Part shown: piece by piece, positions 18,099 through 28,361 of the stretch
Layout: every line of letters starts with the position of its first letter
Numbering within the stretch: position 1 is the first letter of the stretch
Assembly: GCF_900091435.1 (NCBI RefSeq)
Contig: NZ_FMCS01000004.1
Span: forward strand, 248,001-312,000
Direction: 5' to 3'
DNA length: 64,000 nt
DNA from: Micromonospora chaiyaphumensis
GTDB lineage: Bacteria > Actinomycetota > Actinomycetes > Mycobacteriales > Micromonosporaceae
Position numbers and translations under genes: made by a program
Notes under the pieces: model-generated
Told to the model about the DNA's origin: nothing
Seen by the model: only the letters and a program-made list of their open reading frames with translations
Database searches by the model: none

Positions 18099-18206
18099 GG
18101 GCAAACCTGTCCGAGGGGGCGCCCGCTCGACCGGGCGGCGCGACGGCCGCGGGGCGGGAGCGAGTCGAGCTGAGAACGGGGAGGGTCGATCACTTGCTGC
18201 GGGACA

Positions 18207-18236
18207 ACGCTAGCAACAACTTTCACAACCCGGCAA
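18207..18236 (-). promoter_or_regulatory. Predicted promoter of the small secreted protein gene
   Basis: On the minus strand TTGCCG (18236-18231), an 18-base spacer and TAGCGT (18212-18207). It lies about 110 bases upstream of the ATG at 18098. Confidence 0.5.
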
Positions 18237-18313
18237 CGGTGGACAGTCGCCTTTTCGGCTGGTCAGCCGTCCACTCGTGACATCGCTCCGACGGGGGCGG
18301 GCGCCACATGAAA

Positions 18314-18343
18314 CAGGGGCGCGGCCGGTCGGCCGCGCCCCTG
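18314..18343 (-). terminator. Terminator hairpin after purH
   Basis: Perfect 13-bp stem CAGGGGCGCGGCC with its complement (18314-18326, 18331-18343) and a tetraloop, 16 bases beyond the purH stop. Confidence 0.75.
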
Positions 18344-18358
18344 TCGGGTTCGTGGAGG

Positions 18359-19930
18359 TCAGTGGAAGAAGTGCCGGGTGCCGGTGAGGTACATGGTCAC
18401 CCCGGCCTCCTTGCAGGCGGTGATGGTCTCCTCGTCGCGGATCGAGCCGCCGGGCTGCACGATGGCCCGGACGCCGGCGTCGATGAGGATCTTCGGGCCG
18501 TCGGCGAACGGGAAGAAGGCGTCCGAGGCGCAGACCGAGCCGCGGGCCCGCTCCGCGCCGGCCCGGCTCACCGCGAGCTGCGCCGAGTCGACCCGGTTGA
18601 CCTGGCCCATCCCCACGCCGACGGTGGCGCCGCCCCGGGCCAGCAGGATGGCGTTGCTCTTCACGGCCCGGACCGCCCGCCAGGCGAACGCCAGGTCGTC
18701 GAGGGTGGCCGCGTCGGCCGCCTCACCGGTGGCCAGCGTCCAGTTCGCCGGATCGTCGCCCGCGGCGTCGATCCGGTCCCGCAGCTGCACCAGCACCCCG
18801 CCGGTGACCTGCCGCCACTCGGCCGGCAGCGGGTCGAACTCCGGTGCCCGCAGCAGGCGGATGTTCTTCTTCGCCCGGAGGACCTCCAGGGCGCCCTCGT
18901 CGAAGCCGGGCGCCACCAGCACCTCGGTGAAGATCTCCGCGACCTGCCGGGCCAGCTCCACCGAGACCGGCCGGTTGACCGCGATCACCCCGCCGTACGC
19001 GGACACCGGGTCGCAGGCGTGCGCCCGGCGGTGCGCCTCGGCCACGTCCGCCCCGACCGCGATGCCGCACGGGTTGGCGTGCTTGATGATCGCCACCGCG
19101 GGCTGCTCGGGGAAGTCGTTCGCGGCCCGCCAGGCGGCGTCGGCGTCGACGTAGTTGTTGTAGGACATCTCCTTGCCGTGCAGCTGCTCGGCCTGAGCCA
19201 GGCCGGCCGGGCTGGCCGGGTCGGCGTAGAGAGCGGCCGCCTGGTGCGGGTTCTCGCCGTAGCGCAGCACCGCCTGGCGGCGCAGCGCCAGCCCGGCGAA
19301 CGCGGGCCACCCGTCGGCGGCCGGCGCCAGCTCGCCGGCGAACCACTCGGCGACGGCCACGTCGTAGTCGGCGATGTCGGCGAACGCGCGGGCCGCGAGG
19401 GCCCGGCGCTGGGCCAGGGTGAAGCCGCCGTCGGCGAGCGCCTCCCGCAGCGCCGGGTAGGCCGCCGGGTCGGTCACCACGGCCACCGAGGCGTGGTTCT
19501 TGGCCGCGGCCCGGACCATCGCCGGACCGCCGATGTCGATCTGCTCGACGCACTCGTCCTGGCTCGCGCCCGAGGCGACGGTGGCCTGGAACGGGTAGAG
19601 GTTGGAGACCAGCAGGTCGATGCCGGCGATGCCGTGCTCGTCGAGCTGGGCCGCGTGCGCGTCCTTGCGCAGGTCGGCGAGGAGGCCACCGTGGATCTTG
19701 GGGTGGAGGGTCTTCACGCGGCCGTCGAGGATCTCCGGGAAACCGGTCACCTGCTCGACCGGGGTCACCGGCACGCCCGCGCCGGAGATCGTCGACGCGG
19801 TGCTGCCGGTCGAGACGATCTCCACCCCCGCCTCGTGCAGGGCGCGGGCCAGCTCGACCAGCCCGGTCTTGTCGTAGACGCTGACCAGCGCCCGCCTGAT
19901 CGGGCGGCGAACGTCCTCAGTGGCACTCAC
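18359..19930 (-). CDS. purH: Bifunctional AICAR formyltransferase / IMP cyclohydrolase
   Basis: Catalyses the last two steps of IMP synthesis: formylation of AICAR with 10-formyl-THF, then ring closure. At 523 residues it is family-typical. The N-terminal MGS-like cyclohydrolase domain begins [20 protein letters not shown] and contains [13 protein letters not shown]. The C-terminal transformylase domain contains [11 protein letters not shown] with the catalytic Lys-His pair, and [10 protein letters not shown]. The start is GTG at 19930, overlapping the purN stop by four bases (GTGA), so purN-purH are translationally coupled. A hairpin follows the stop. Confidence 0.95.
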   Translation of the reverse strand: MSATEDVRRPIRRALVSVYDKTGLVELARALHEAGVEIVSTGSTASTISGAGVPVTPVEQVTGFPEILDGRVKTLHPKIHGGLLADLRKDAHAAQLDEHGIAGIDLLVSNLYPFQATVASGASQDECVEQIDIGGPAMVRAAAKNHASVAVVTDPAAYPALREALADGGFTLAQRRALAARAFADIADYDVAVAEWFAGELAPAADGWPAFAGLALRRQAVLRYGENPHQAAALYADPASPAGLAQAEQLHGKEMSYNNYVDADAAWRAANDFPEQPAVAIIKHANPCGIAVGADVAEAHRRAHACDPVSAYGGVIAVNRPVSVELARQVAEIFTEVLVAPGFDEGALEVLRAKKNIRLLRAPEFDPLPAEWRQVTGGVLVQLRDRIDAAGDDPANWTLATGEAADAATLDDLAFAWRAVRAVKSNAILLARGGATVGVGMGQVNRVDSAQLAVSRAGAERARGSVCASDAFFPFADGPKILIDAGVRAIVQPGGSIRDEETITACKEAGVTMYLTGTRHFFH

Positions 19931-20547
19931 GGAACGGTGACCTTTCTACCGGTGATCGTCCAACCTTCACGGACCAGCCGACCGACCTGCTCGACGAGCT
20001 GGCGCCGCTCGGCGGACTTGATGCGCTCGGTGAGCGTCTCCTCGTCGTCGTCGTCCCGCACCGGCACGGCGACCTGGGCGACGATCGGGCCGGTGTCCAT
20101 CCCGGCGTCGACGAAGAACAGCGTGGCCCCGGTGACCTTCACGCCGTACGCCAGCGCGTCCCGGGGGCCGTGGATGCCGGGGAACGCCGGCAGCAGGGTG
20201 TTGTGCGTGTTGAGGTAGCGATCCCCGAACGCGGCCAGGAACTGCGGGCCGACGAGCTTGAGGAAACCGGCGCTGATGACCAGGTCCGGCCGGTGCTCGG
20301 CGACCCGGGCCGTGAGCGCCTTGTCCCAGTCCTCGCGGGTCGGGTGGTCCTTCAGCCGCTCGACGAACGTCGGCACGCCGGCCGCGGCGGCCCGGTCCAG
20401 GCCGACGATCCCGTCGCGGTCGGCGCCCACGGCCACCACCCGGGCCCCGTACGCGGGGTCGGCGGCGGCGTCCAGCAACGCCTGGAGGTTGCTGCCGGAA
20501 CCGGAGACGAGGACGACGAGGCGGGCGACGGACGCGGGCTCGGTCAC
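19927..20547 (-). CDS. purN: Phosphoribosylglycinamide formyltransferase
   Basis: Formylates GAR with 10-formyl-THF, the third step of purine synthesis. It has 206 residues, family-typical. [10 protein letters not shown] near the N terminus binds the phosphate, and the catalytic Asp lies in [13 protein letters not shown]. The catalytic Asn-His segment reads [13 protein letters not shown]; the Asn and His are kept, but the usual Pro-Ser or Pro-Ala after the His is Asn-Thr. It heads the purN-purH operon. Confidence 0.94.
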   Translation of the reverse strand: MTEPASVARLVVLVSGSGSNLQALLDAAADPAYGARVVAVGADRDGIVGLDRAAAAGVPTFVERLKDHPTREDWDKALTARVAEHRPDLVISAGFLKLVGPQFLAAFGDRYLNTHNTLLPAFPGIHGPRDALAYGVKVTGATLFFVDAGMDTGPIVAQVAVPVRDDDDEETLTERIKSAERRQLVEQVGRLVREGWTITGRKVTVP

Positions 20548-20757
20548 GAGGCAACCCTATCGGGCCGGGAGGGGTGTCCGACGCTCGGGCGGCGGCAGCG
20601 CGGGTGATCTCCCTCGTGGCGCCGGCACGATACGCTGCCGTCGCCCGGTGCCGTGCGTACGCCCGGCCCGGCGTCGGCATCGTGACCTCGGTCCCGGGCC
20701 CGTCGTGCCGCGGCGTCCCATGGACCGTCGACCCCCAGTTTGAGGAGCGCTCCGCAG

Positions 20758-21342
20758 ATGCAGCCCGGTTACCCCGGTCAGGACCCCTACGGCCAGCAGC
20801 CGAACCAGGACCCGACCTCCCCGCAGTACAACCCGTACGGCCAGCAGCCGCAGGCGCCGCAGTACGGGCAGCAGCCCACCTCGGGCCAGCCGTACGGGCA
20901 GGACCCGTACGCCCAGCCGCCGCAGGCCCCGCAGTACGGCCAGCAGCCCACCTCCGGCCAGCCCTACGGTCAGCAGCCCACCTCCGGCCAGCCCTACGGC
21001 CAGGACCCGTACGCGCAGCAGCAGCCCTACGGCGCCGCGCCGCAGTACCCGCAGGCCGGCTACCCCACCGGCGGCGGCCAGAACAACACGCTCGGCCTGA
21101 TCGGCATGATCGCCGGCATCGCCTCGATCGTGCTCGGCCTCTGCTGCCCGATCATCGGCATCCCGGCCGGCATCGCCGGCATCGTGCTCGGCGTGATGGG
21201 CCAGAAGAAGGTCCAGGCGGGCGAGGCGAGCAACGCGGGCCAGGCCAAGGCCGCCCTCATCTGCGGCGGCATCGGTGTGGTCATCGGCATCATCAACGCC
21301 ATCGCCGGCGCCGCGATCAACCTGAGCAACCTCGGTTCCTGA
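20758..21342 (+). CDS. DUF4190-type membrane protein with Gln/Pro/Tyr repeat N terminus
   Basis: 194-residue protein of unknown function. Residues 1-~100 are low-complexity and built from near-identical units around PYGQQPTSGQ and DPYAQ; the DNA repeats are equally regular. Residues ~110-190 hold two hydrophobic helices (LGLIGMIAGIASIVLGLCCP and a C-terminal AALICGGIGVVIGIINAIAG) with the G-rich GIAGIVLGVMGQKKV turn typical of DUF4190. ATG at 20758 has GAGGAG upstream. It is probably a cytoplasmic-tailed membrane protein. It is divergent from purN and closed by a hairpin at 21354-21384. Confidence 0.8.
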   Translation: MQPGYPGQDPYGQQPNQDPTSPQYNPYGQQPQAPQYGQQPTSGQPYGQDPYAQPPQAPQYGQQPTSGQPYGQQPTSGQPYGQDPYAQQQPYGAAPQYPQAGYPTGGGQNNTLGLIGMIAGIASIVLGLCCPIIGIPAGIAGIVLGVMGQKKVQAGEASNAGQAKAALICGGIGVVIGIINAIAGAAINLSNLGS

Positions 21343-21353
21343 ACCGGCTCCGC

Positions 21354-21384
21354 GAGGGGCGTCCGGCACCGCCGGGCGCCCCTC
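21354..21384. terminator. Bidirectional terminator
   Basis: 14-bp stem with one wobble (21354-21367 with 21371-21384) and a three-base loop, between the convergent DUF4190 and DUF6350 genes. Confidence 0.7.
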
Positions 21385-21402
21385 CGCCGTTCCGGGCGCC
21401 GG

Positions 21403-22731
21403 TCAGTCGTCGGCGCGGCGGGCCGCGGCGGTGGGGCGCGGCCAGGCGGGAGTGCGGGTGAGGGTGCGGCCGGCGGCGGCGCCGAGGAGGGCGCCCGCGG
21501 CGACAACCAGAGTGGCCACGGCCGCCACCGGCCAGGGCGCCGGGCCGATCTCGGCCAGCCGGCCGCCGCCGAGCGGACCGCCGGAGGCAGCCGCGGCCAG
21601 GCCGAGCAGCAGCCCGGCGACCGGGCCGGCGAGCGCCGCCGGGACGAGCAGGGTGGACCACCCGACCGGCGCGCGGTCGTCGGCCGCGAGCCGCAGCAGC
21701 CGCCGGGCCAGCAGCCAGCCGGCCGCCATGGCGGCCAGCACGGGCACCGCGAGCAACGCGGCGCCCAGCCCGTCGACCGGGCCACGCGGCAGGCCGGCCA
21801 GCAACGGTACGGCCGGCAGCGCGCCGACGGACACCTCGCTGGTCCGCACGGCGGTGTCGGTGCCCACGGCGAACCCGGGCCCGAGGAGGTAACTGCCCGA
21901 CCAGACGGTGGCGTTCGGCGCGTAGGCGAGGCTCACCAGCGTGATGCCCGCCTGGCCGGCCACCCCGGTCCGGTACGCCCCGATCATGTCGGCCGCGTCG
22001 CCGCCTCCGGTGGCCACCGCCAGCCCGGCCGCACCGGCGCCCGCCCCGAGCAGGAGCAGGACGGCGACCAGCCCGGTGCGTACCCCGTCGCGCAGCGCCG
22101 CCGGGGAACGGCGGGTCAGCAGGACCCAGACGCCCGTGGTCCGCAGCGCGCCGACCAGGGCCGCGAGCCCACCGAGGACCGCGAAGGTCAGCCCGGCCCG
22201 GACCGGGGACACCCGCAGCCCGCCCGCGCCGACCGCGAGCGCGGCGAGGGCGCCGAGCACCCCGTACGCGATGCCGACCGAGACCGCGACGGTGAGCGCC
22301 CGGCCCGGCGAACGGTGGCCCCGCGCGCCGATGGCCCGGCTCACGTGGACCCCGGCGCGGGTGAGCCGCCAGACGGCGAGCGCGGTCAGGGCGAGCGGCG
22401 CCAGGCCGAGCGGCCCGGCGGTGGTCTCCAGCGGCACGCCGTGCCCGAGCAGCCAGCCGACCAGCCCGGCGCGGAGCGCGCCGGGCAGCGAGCCGGCGTC
22501 CTCGCTGAGCTGGGCCAGGCCGAGCACCACGGAGACCGGCAGCCACGACGTCACGGCGGCCCAGAGGGCCGCCACCCCGGCGGCGACGGGCAGCGGGGCC
22601 CGGCCGCGCGGCGGCTCCCCCGACCGGGGCGCGGGCACCCGCGGCGCCGGCCCGGCACGGCGGGTCGGCCGGGTGTCGGCGGCGACCTCGGCGGCGGGGT
22701 GGCGCGGCTGGTCAGGGGTGACGCGTGACAT
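21403..22731 (-). CDS. DUF6350 (PerM-like) polytopic membrane protein
   Basis: 442-residue integral membrane protein. About 45 cytoplasmic Arg/Pro-rich residues precede roughly ten hydrophobic segments. The conserved DUF6350 stretch (SYLLGPGFAVGTDTAVRTSE followed by VSVGALPAVPLLAGLP) is clear. This family usually sits next to purN-purH in actinobacteria, and mycobacterial members (PerM) act in cell division and stress survival. The role here is inferred from family. Here it lies on the same strand upstream of purN, but a plus-strand gene is interposed, so it is not in the purN operon. Confidence 0.75.
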   Translation of the reverse strand: MSRVTPDQPRHPAAEVAADTRPTRRAGPAPRVPAPRSGEPPRGRAPLPVAAGVAALWAAVTSWLPVSVVLGLAQLSEDAGSLPGALRAGLVGWLLGHGVPLETTAGPLGLAPLALTALAVWRLTRAGVHVSRAIGARGHRSPGRALTVAVSVGIAYGVLGALAALAVGAGGLRVSPVRAGLTFAVLGGLAALVGALRTTGVWVLLTRRSPAALRDGVRTGLVAVLLLLGAGAGAAGLAVATGGGDAADMIGAYRTGVAGQAGITLVSLAYAPNATVWSGSYLLGPGFAVGTDTAVRTSEVSVGALPAVPLLAGLPRGPVDGLGAALLAVPVLAAMAAGWLLARRLLRLAADDRAPVGWSTLLVPAALAGPVAGLLLGLAAAASGGPLGGGRLAEIGPAPWPVAAVATLVVAAGALLGAAAGRTLTRTPAWPRPTAAARRADD

Positions 22732-22890
22732 CGGCTCTACTCTGGCATGCCGCGCGGGCGACGGCAGTCCGATACCGCCCCGGGGCCACGGCGAGTTCCC
22801 TGATCCACCGGCTCGGCGGCCCGGATCCGGTTTAGCCTCGGCCCAGGACGCGACCTTTCCTGTCGCGGCACCGACCGCTCGGAGGAAGCC

Positions 22891-23160
22891 GTGAACGCTC
22901 CGTATCCGCCGCCCCCGCCGCCACCGGCCGCCGGCCGGGACCGGACCACCCTCTGGGGCGTTCTGGGGATCATCACCGGCCTGCTCTGCTGCGGCATCCT
23001 GGGCATCGTCTTCGGCTACCTGTCGATCCGGGACGCGAAGCGCTTCGGCAAGTCCCCGGTGCTCGGCTGGCTGGCCATCGCGTTCGGCGTCATCAACCTC
23101 GTCGCCAGCGCCATCATCCGGTCCCGGGGCAACTACTACTCCCCCTACTGGTACCGGTAG
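22891..23160 (+). CDS. Small DUF4190-like membrane protein
   Basis: 89 residues: an N-terminal poly-proline run (NAPYPPPPPPPAAG), then two hydrophobic helices (TLWGVLGIITGLLCCGILGI and LGWLAIAFGVINLVASAIII-like) separated by GYLSIRDAKRFGKSP. The layout matches the protein at 20758-21342, so the two are related. The GTG start has GGAGGAA eight bases upstream. Function unknown. Confidence 0.75.
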   Translation: MNAPYPPPPPPPAAGRDRTTLWGVLGIITGLLCCGILGIVFGYLSIRDAKRFGKSPVLGWLAIAFGVINLVASAIIRSRGNYYSPYWYR

Positions 23161-23167
23161 GAAGCGT

Positions 23168-23199
23168 GAGGGGGCCGACCGGACCCGGTCGACCCCCTC
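23168..23199. terminator. Bidirectional terminator between DUF4190 gene and sucD
   Basis: 14-bp stem with one mismatch (23168-23181 with 23186-23199), loop of four, positioned between two convergent stops. Confidence 0.7.
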
Positions 23200-23217
23200 G
23201 GCACGTCACGGGACCGC

Positions 23218-24105
<888 letters not shown>

Positions 24106-24107
24106 TG

Positions 24108-25286
24108 TCAGACCCCCGCAGCTGCCAGCTCGGCGGCCCGCTCGGCCGCGCCGTCCATGGTGTCGACCCGCTGGATCAGCGGGTTGTTCGCGCCGTCGAG
24201 GATCGCCCGACCGGCCTCGGCGTTGTTGCCGTCGAGGCGGACGACGAGCGGCTTCGTGGCCTTCTCGCCGCGCTGCTCGAGCAGGGCCAGCGCCTGCACG
24301 ATGCCGTTGGCGACCGCGTCGCACGCGGTGATGCCGCCGAAGACGTTGACGAAGACGCTCTTCACCGACGGGTCGGAGAGGACGATCTCCAGGCCGTTCG
24401 CCATCACCTCGGCGCTCGCGCCGCCACCGATGTCGAGGAAGTTGGCCGGCTTGACGCCGCCGTGCCGCTCACCGGCGTACGCGACCACGTCGAGCGTGGA
24501 CATGACCAGGCCCGCGCCGTTGCCGATGATGCCGACCTCGCCGTCGAGCTTGACGTAGTTGAGGTCCTTGGACTTGGCGGCCTGCTCCAGCGGGTCCACC
24601 GACGCCTGGTCGACCAGGGCCTCGTGGTCCGGGTGCCGGAACGCGGCGTTCTCGTCGAGGGTGACCTTGGCGTCCAGCAGCAGCAGCTTGCCGTCCTTGG
24701 TCGTGGCCAGCGGGTTCACCTCGACCAGCGTGGCGTCCTCGGCGACGAACGCCTGCCACAGCTTGACCGCGACCTCGACCACCTGGTCGGCGACCTCGGC
24801 CGGGAAGCCGGCCGCGCTCACGATCTCGCGCGCCTTCGCCTCGTCCACGCCGGTGTTCGCGTCGATCGGGGCCTTGACGACCTTCTCGGGGGTGTCGGCG
24901 GCGACCTGCTCGATGTCCATGCCGCCGGCCACGCTGGCGATGCAGAGGAAGGTGCGGTTCGCCCGGTCGAGCAGGTACGAGAAGTAGTACTCCTCGGCCA
25001 CGTCCGCGGTCACGGTGATCATGACCTTGTGGACCGTGTGACCCTTGATGTCCATGCCGAGGATGTCGGTGGCGCGGGCCACCGTCTCCTCCGCGCCCTC
25101 GGCCAGCTTCACGCCGCCGGCCTTGCCGCGGCCGCCGACCTTCACCTGCGCCTTGACGACCACCCGGCCGCCGAGGCGCTCGGCGATCGCGCGGGCCTCC
25201 TCCGGGGTAGTGGCGACGCCGCCGGCGAGCACGGGCAACCCGTGCCGCTCGAACAGGTCCCGCCCCTGGTACTCGTACAGGTCCAC
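24108..25286 (-). CDS. sucC: Succinyl-CoA synthetase beta subunit
   Basis: ATP-grasp subunit of succinyl-CoA synthetase, 392 residues. The N terminus [18 protein letters not shown] is canonical. The ATP-grasp lid contains [20 protein letters not shown], and the C-terminal domain has [16 protein letters not shown] with the GGI power helix. The start is GTG at 25286. First gene of sucC-sucD; the promoter must lie in the 187 bases before it. Confidence 0.95.
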   Translation of the reverse strand: MDLYEYQGRDLFERHGLPVLAGGVATTPEEARAIAERLGGRVVVKAQVKVGGRGKAGGVKLAEGAEETVARATDILGMDIKGHTVHKVMITVTADVAEEYYFSYLLDRANRTFLCIASVAGGMDIEQVAADTPEKVVKAPIDANTGVDEAKAREIVSAAGFPAEVADQVVEVAVKLWQAFVAEDATLVEVNPLATTKDGKLLLLDAKVTLDENAAFRHPDHEALVDQASVDPLEQAAKSKDLNYVKLDGEVGIIGNGAGLVMSTLDVVAYAGERHGGVKPANFLDIGGGASAEVMANGLEIVLSDPSVKSVFVNVFGGITACDAVANGIVQALALLEQRGEKATKPLVVRLDGNNAEAGRAILDGANNPLIQRVDTMDGAAERAAELAAAGV

Positions 25287-25472
25287 GATTGCGCGTCCCG
25301 TCCCGTCTCCGCGGCGCGCCGTCGCGCCGCCACCAGCGTTGGAAAATCAGTTTGACGCCTGTCATCAGATGAGACAGGCCATTTGCCGCAGCCTAACGAG
25401 ATGGGAACCGGCGGCAACCGAGCGGGTGCACGGTGTGCGGTAATGCACAGCCGCCTCTGTGTCGCGCCGGGC

Positions 25473-26225
25473 TCAGCCCACCCGGCAGCGACCGGCCGCG
25501 TATCCGGCCACTGCTCGCATGATCTCGTCCTCGTTCCGGTCGGCGTGGTTGACCGTGGCGGTGAAGCCGGTGCCGAAGAACGCCTGCTGCATCCCCGAGT
25601 CGAGCGCGGTGAACGCGCCCAGCCCACTGCCGACGCGCGGATCCCGCGGTTTCACGCAGAGCATCTTCTCCAGCCCCCAGCGCCGCAGGTAGACCCGCTC
25701 GACCGCCTCCCACGGCAGCCAGATCGCCTGGCCCCGGGTCGGCCGCGTCTTGATCCACAGCCCGGCCGGCCCGAGCGCGAGCACCGGGCCGCCGGAGGAG
25801 ACGAGCCAGAGCTGGAGGCCGACCGGCACGGCGAAGACGAGCATCACCACGGGAATGACGAGGAGCAGCCCGGCGCCACCGCCCTCGGACGACGCGGCGA
25901 GCCCGATCGGGCAGGCCAGCACCAGGCCGACCGCCAGGGTCACCAGCCCGAGGGTCAGCGCCCGCTTGCGCAGGCTCGGCCTGACCACGAACGGCTGGTC
26001 CTCCGGGATCCGCTTGGCGGTCGGCGCGACCGGCGGCCACCCCGGCCCGGGGTGATACGCCTGCGGCCAGCCCGGCGCGGGCTGCTGCGGCGGCGCCGGC
26101 CAACCGGGCGGACCAGGCTGTTGGGGCGCGGCCCATCCGTGGCCGGGTGGCTGCGCCGGCCACCCGGAGGCCGGCGGGGGCTGACCACCGGCGGGATCGG
26201 GCTGCGGGTACGGCGGCTGGGTCAC
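25473..26225 (-). CDS. Membrane protein with Pro-rich N terminus and PH-like C-terminal domain
   Basis: 250-residue protein. Residues 1-~68 are Pro/Gly/Trp/Gln-rich and presumably disordered (many GWPAPPQQ-like units). Two hydrophobic helices follow at about residues 90-140. The last ~110 residues (GPAGLWIKTRPTRGQAIWLPWEAVERVYL and onward, in parts) look like the PH-like domain found in many actinobacterial membrane proteins. Function unknown. Monocistronic, downstream of sucC in the opposite sense of the B12-binding gene's spacing. Confidence 0.7.
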   Translation of the reverse strand: MTQPPYPQPDPAGGQPPPASGWPAQPPGHGWAAPQQPGPPGWPAPPQQPAPGWPQAYHPGPGWPPVAPTAKRIPEDQPFVVRPSLRKRALTLGLVTLAVGLVLACPIGLAASSEGGGAGLLLVIPVVMLVFAVPVGLQLWLVSSGGPVLALGPAGLWIKTRPTRGQAIWLPWEAVERVYLRRWGLEKMLCVKPRDPRVGSGLGAFTALDSGMQQAFFGTGFTATVNHADRNEDEIMRAVAGYAAGRCRVG

Positions 26226-26379
26226 GGCGGCTCCCGGCGGGGTCGTCGGCCGCGGGACGCGGTCCGGGCAGGCACACCCTACGACCCGCGCCCCGGGCGC
26301 GCGGCCCCGCCGGAATCGGGCCCGTCGAGGCGCCCGGGATGCGGGTTGTCAGCCGTCCGGGGGATGTTGGGGAACAGGC

Positions 26380-26406
26380 GTAACCCCCTGTTGGGGGCGT
26401 CGTTGA
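26380..26406 (+). promoter_or_regulatory. Possible ECF-sigma-type promoter
   Basis: GTAAC at 26380-26384, then 16 bases, then CGTTGA at 26401-26406, matching the AAC-N16-CGTT layout of many ECF sigma factor promoters. An ATG begins five bases later at 26412. Confidence 0.35.
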
Positions 26407-26411
26407 GTCTG

Positions 26412-26555
26412 ATGTCGGAGCGCTGGTCAGGCGCGACGACGGGAGCGGCCGATGCCCTGTCGGTCGAGGGGTGGCGGCGGGGCATCGTGCATAGAGGGGC
26501 CGGACGTGTGAGGGGTGCGTCCGGCCCCTCCCCCTGTCCATTTACCTGCGGCTGA
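26412..26555 (+). CDS. Possible 47-residue ORF behind the ECF-type promoter
   Basis: Short frame beginning MSERWSGATTGAADALSVEG, with no recognised family. The only support is its position: the ATG is five bases after the CGTTGA box, consistent with leaderless translation. A 13-bp hairpin lies inside its 3' part, so the transcript may instead be a small RNA, or a remnant of a lost sigma-factor gene. Confidence 0.2.
   Translation: MSERWSGATTGAADALSVEGWRRGIVHRGAGRVRGASGPSPCPFTCG
26494..26530. terminator. Strong intergenic hairpin
   Basis: Perfect 13-bp stem GAGGGGCCGGACG with its complement (26494-26506, 26518-26530), 11-base loop. It may end the putative short plus-strand transcript or minus-strand transcription from the B12-binding gene. 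Confidence 0.55.
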
Positions 26556-26586
26556 TTTCGGGGCCCGGTCGGCCCGACGGCGCTAC

Positions 26587-26605
26587 GAACTCGATGTCGT
26601 GAACG
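26587..26605 (+). repeat. Dispersed motif GAACTYGATGTCGTRAACG, copy A
   Basis: GAACTCGATGTCGTGAACG matches 17 of 19 positions of GAACTTGATGTCGTAAACG on the minus strand at 61961-61979. Both copies are intergenic. Confidence 0.5.
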
Positions 26606-26765
26606 AGTCACGCCCGAATCGCCCGCAGCAGCGCACCGAGTCGTCCCCGACGCCAACTCGAACGGCTCGGAAGAACAGCCACCCGCTCCGGTCCGTCCAC
26701 GTCACCAAGTTCCCAGCGCCCCACCGCACCCGCCGAAGCGCCGATCCCGCCCACCCCAGCCGAGG

Positions 26766-26821
26766 TGATCAAGAGGTTTGCGTCGGATCCGGGCTCGTTC
26801 CGGACGCAAACTTCTTGATCA
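26766..26821. repeat. Dispersed palindromic repeat, copy 2 (TGATCAAGAGGTTTGCGTC type)
   Basis: 19-bp arms with one mismatch (26766-26784 with 26803-26821) and an 18-base loop. The outer GATCA.GA end resembles copies 1 and 3, while the inner core differs. It ends 20 bases before the B12-binding gene stop. Confidence 0.7.
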
Positions 26822-26841
26822 ACAGGTGGGCGACCCGTGGG

Positions 26842-27246
26842 TCAGGCGACCGGTTGGGCGACGTTCTCGCGGACCCAGTCCACGATCGACTGGGTGGTGG
26901 CGCCCGGGGTGAAGATCTTGGCGACGCCGAGCCGCTGGAGTTCCGGGATGTCGGCGTCCGGGATGATGCCGCCGCCGAAGACCACGATGTCGGCCGCGTC
27001 GCGCTCGGCGAGCAACTCGAGGACCCGCTTGAAGAGCGTCATGTGGGCGCCGGAGAGGACCGAGAGGCCGACCGCGTCGGCGTCCTCCTGGATCGCGGTC
27101 TCCACGATCTGCTCCGGCGTCTGGTGCAGGCCGGTGTAGATGACCTCCATGCCCGCGTCACGCAGGGCACGGGCGACGACCTTCGCGCCCCGGTCGTGGC
27201 CGTCCAGGCCGGGCTTCGCGACGACGACCCGGATACGAGAGCTCAT
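26842..27246 (-). CDS. Stand-alone cobalamin-binding subunit of an acyl-CoA mutase (methylmalonyl-CoA mutase type)
   Basis: 134-residue B12-binding domain protein. The cobalamin signature is complete: GLDGHDRG supplies the axial-ligand His (DxHxxG), [11 protein letters not shown] the SxL segment, and [11 protein letters not shown] the GG segment. In most mutases this domain is fused to a TIM-barrel subunit; here it is separate, as in the small subunits of isobutyryl-CoA-type or methylmalonyl-CoA mutases. No large subunit is encoded in the window, so the exact substrate stays open. ATG at 27246 has GAAAGG upstream. Confidence 0.85.
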   Translation of the reverse strand: MSSRIRVVVAKPGLDGHDRGAKVVARALRDAGMEVIYTGLHQTPEQIVETAIQEDADAVGLSVLSGAHMTLFKRVLELLAERDAADIVVFGGGIIPDADIPELQRLGVAKIFTPGATTQSIVDWVRENVAQPVA

Positions 27247-27631
27247 CAGCGCACACCTTTCACGGCTCCGGCACTCCTGACCTGAACGAACGGTAACCCG
27301 CCCTGCCCGGGGCCGGAAACCCGGGCTGCGTCCTACCGTCCGGCCCCGCGAGCGGGAAGCCGGACACCTCCGCCGAACGGTCACTGTCCGCGACGAACGG
27401 GCGGTCGTCGGGCCATCCGACCGGCGGCGCGAGCTATGACAAGAGCGGACGGAAACGGACAGAAAGAAACGCCAATTCGGCGCTTCGGCTTGTGACAGGA
27501 GTGGCGGTTGGCTAACGTGTCCACGGTTGTCATCAGGTCCACGGACGGGTGACGACGCGACACCGGAGGTTCGACCGAGCTTCACCGAACGGTCCGGAGT
27601 CGCATCGGATCCCCGACAACGGAGGGTGTGC
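27247..27631. other. Divergent intergenic region, B12-binding gene / M23 peptidase
   Basis: 385 bases without a gene. It contains the promoter at 27490-27518 and a ~107-base leader for the peptidase gene. I looked for c-di-AMP riboswitch landmarks because such leaders precede cell-wall hydrolase genes in actinomycetes, and did not find them. Confidence 0.6.
27490..27518 (+). promoter_or_regulatory. Predicted promoter of the first M23 peptidase gene
   Basis: TTGTGA at 27490-27495, a 17-base spacer and TAACGT at 27513-27518. The transcript would start near 27525, about 107 bases before the GTG. Confidence 0.55.
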
Positions 27632-28342
27632 GTGCGCCAGCGCCTGTCGTCTGAGCCCGATAGATATCGCGGCCGCCGCCGCGTACCCACCCCCCCGCGG
27701 AGCCGCTACGCGGCGGTCGTGACCACCGCCTTCGTGGGCGCCGGCCTCGTCGCCCTCGGCGCGAACGCCCTCCCCGACGCCAAGAGCGTCAGCCCGTCGG
27801 TCCTCGACGAGCTCAAGCAGGCCTCGATCACCAGCCAGGACGCCGCGGACCGCGCCAAGAGCGACGACGTCGCCACCCGTGACGACCGCGGCGGCAAGAC
27901 CGCCGCCGAGCAGGACACCTGGCTGCTCCCCCTGCACGGCTACGACTTCCAGTCCCCCTACGGCATGCGCTGGGGCAAGCTGCACACCGGCATCGACCTG
28001 GTCGCACCGGAGGGCACGCCCTACCAGGCGATCCACGACGGCCAGGTCACCAAGGCCGGCTGGTTCGGCGGCTACGGCTACGCGGTGATCGTCAAGCACG
28101 CGGACGGCAGCGAGGCCATCTACGGCCACTCCTCGGCGGTGACCGTCAAGGAGGGCCAGCAGGTGAAGGCCGGCCAGCAGCTCGGCCTGGTCGGCAACAC
28201 CGGCCACTCCTACGGTTCGCACCTGCACCTGGAGATCCATGTCAACGGCCAGCCGCTGGACCCGGTGCCGTGGCTGGCGGACCGCGGAGTGGACATCCAG
28301 CTCGAAGTCGAGACAATCTACAGCGAGGTAGCCGCGTCCTGA
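27632..28342 (+). CDS. M23-family peptidase (secreted or membrane-anchored)
   Basis: Peptidoglycan endopeptidase of the LytM/M23 type, 236 residues. After an Arg-rich N terminus, one hydrophobic segment ([20 protein letters not shown]) serves as signal or anchor. A linker leads to the peptidase domain at residues ~100-236. Zinc ligands are visible in HTGIDLVAP (His and Asp) and in HLHLEIH (HxH), and IYGHSS carries the catalytic His region. GTG at 27632 is preferred because GGAGGG ends six bases upstream; another in-frame GTG lies at 27626. A factor-independent terminator follows at 28362-28394. Confidence 0.87.
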   Translation: MRQRLSSEPDRYRGRRRVPTPPRSRYAAVVTTAFVGAGLVALGANALPDAKSVSPSVLDELKQASITSQDAADRAKSDDVATRDDRGGKTAAEQDTWLLPLHGYDFQSPYGMRWGKLHTGIDLVAPEGTPYQAIHDGQVTKAGWFGGYGYAVIVKHADGSEAIYGHSSAVTVKEGQQVKAGQQLGLVGNTGHSYGSHLHLEIHVNGQPLDPVPWLADRGVDIQLEVETIYSEVAAS

Positions 28343-28361
28343 CGCTGCGCATCGCCCGTTG

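Larger units (their letters stand above)
26226..26841. other. 616-base intergenic region with repeats and a possible orphan transcript
   Basis: No convincing large gene. It contains an extracytoplasmic-function-type promoter candidate (26380-26406), a short open frame at 26412-26555, a strong hairpin (26494-26530), a copy of a GAACTYGATGTCGTRAACG motif (26587-26605) and a dispersed palindrome (26766-26821). Confidence 0.6.

Noticed and set aside
20750..21020. Tandem DNA repeats considered as a CRISPR or satellite array
   Set aside because: They are in-frame codons of the PYGQQPTSGQ repeats of a real protein; spacing and spacers do not fit a CRISPR array.
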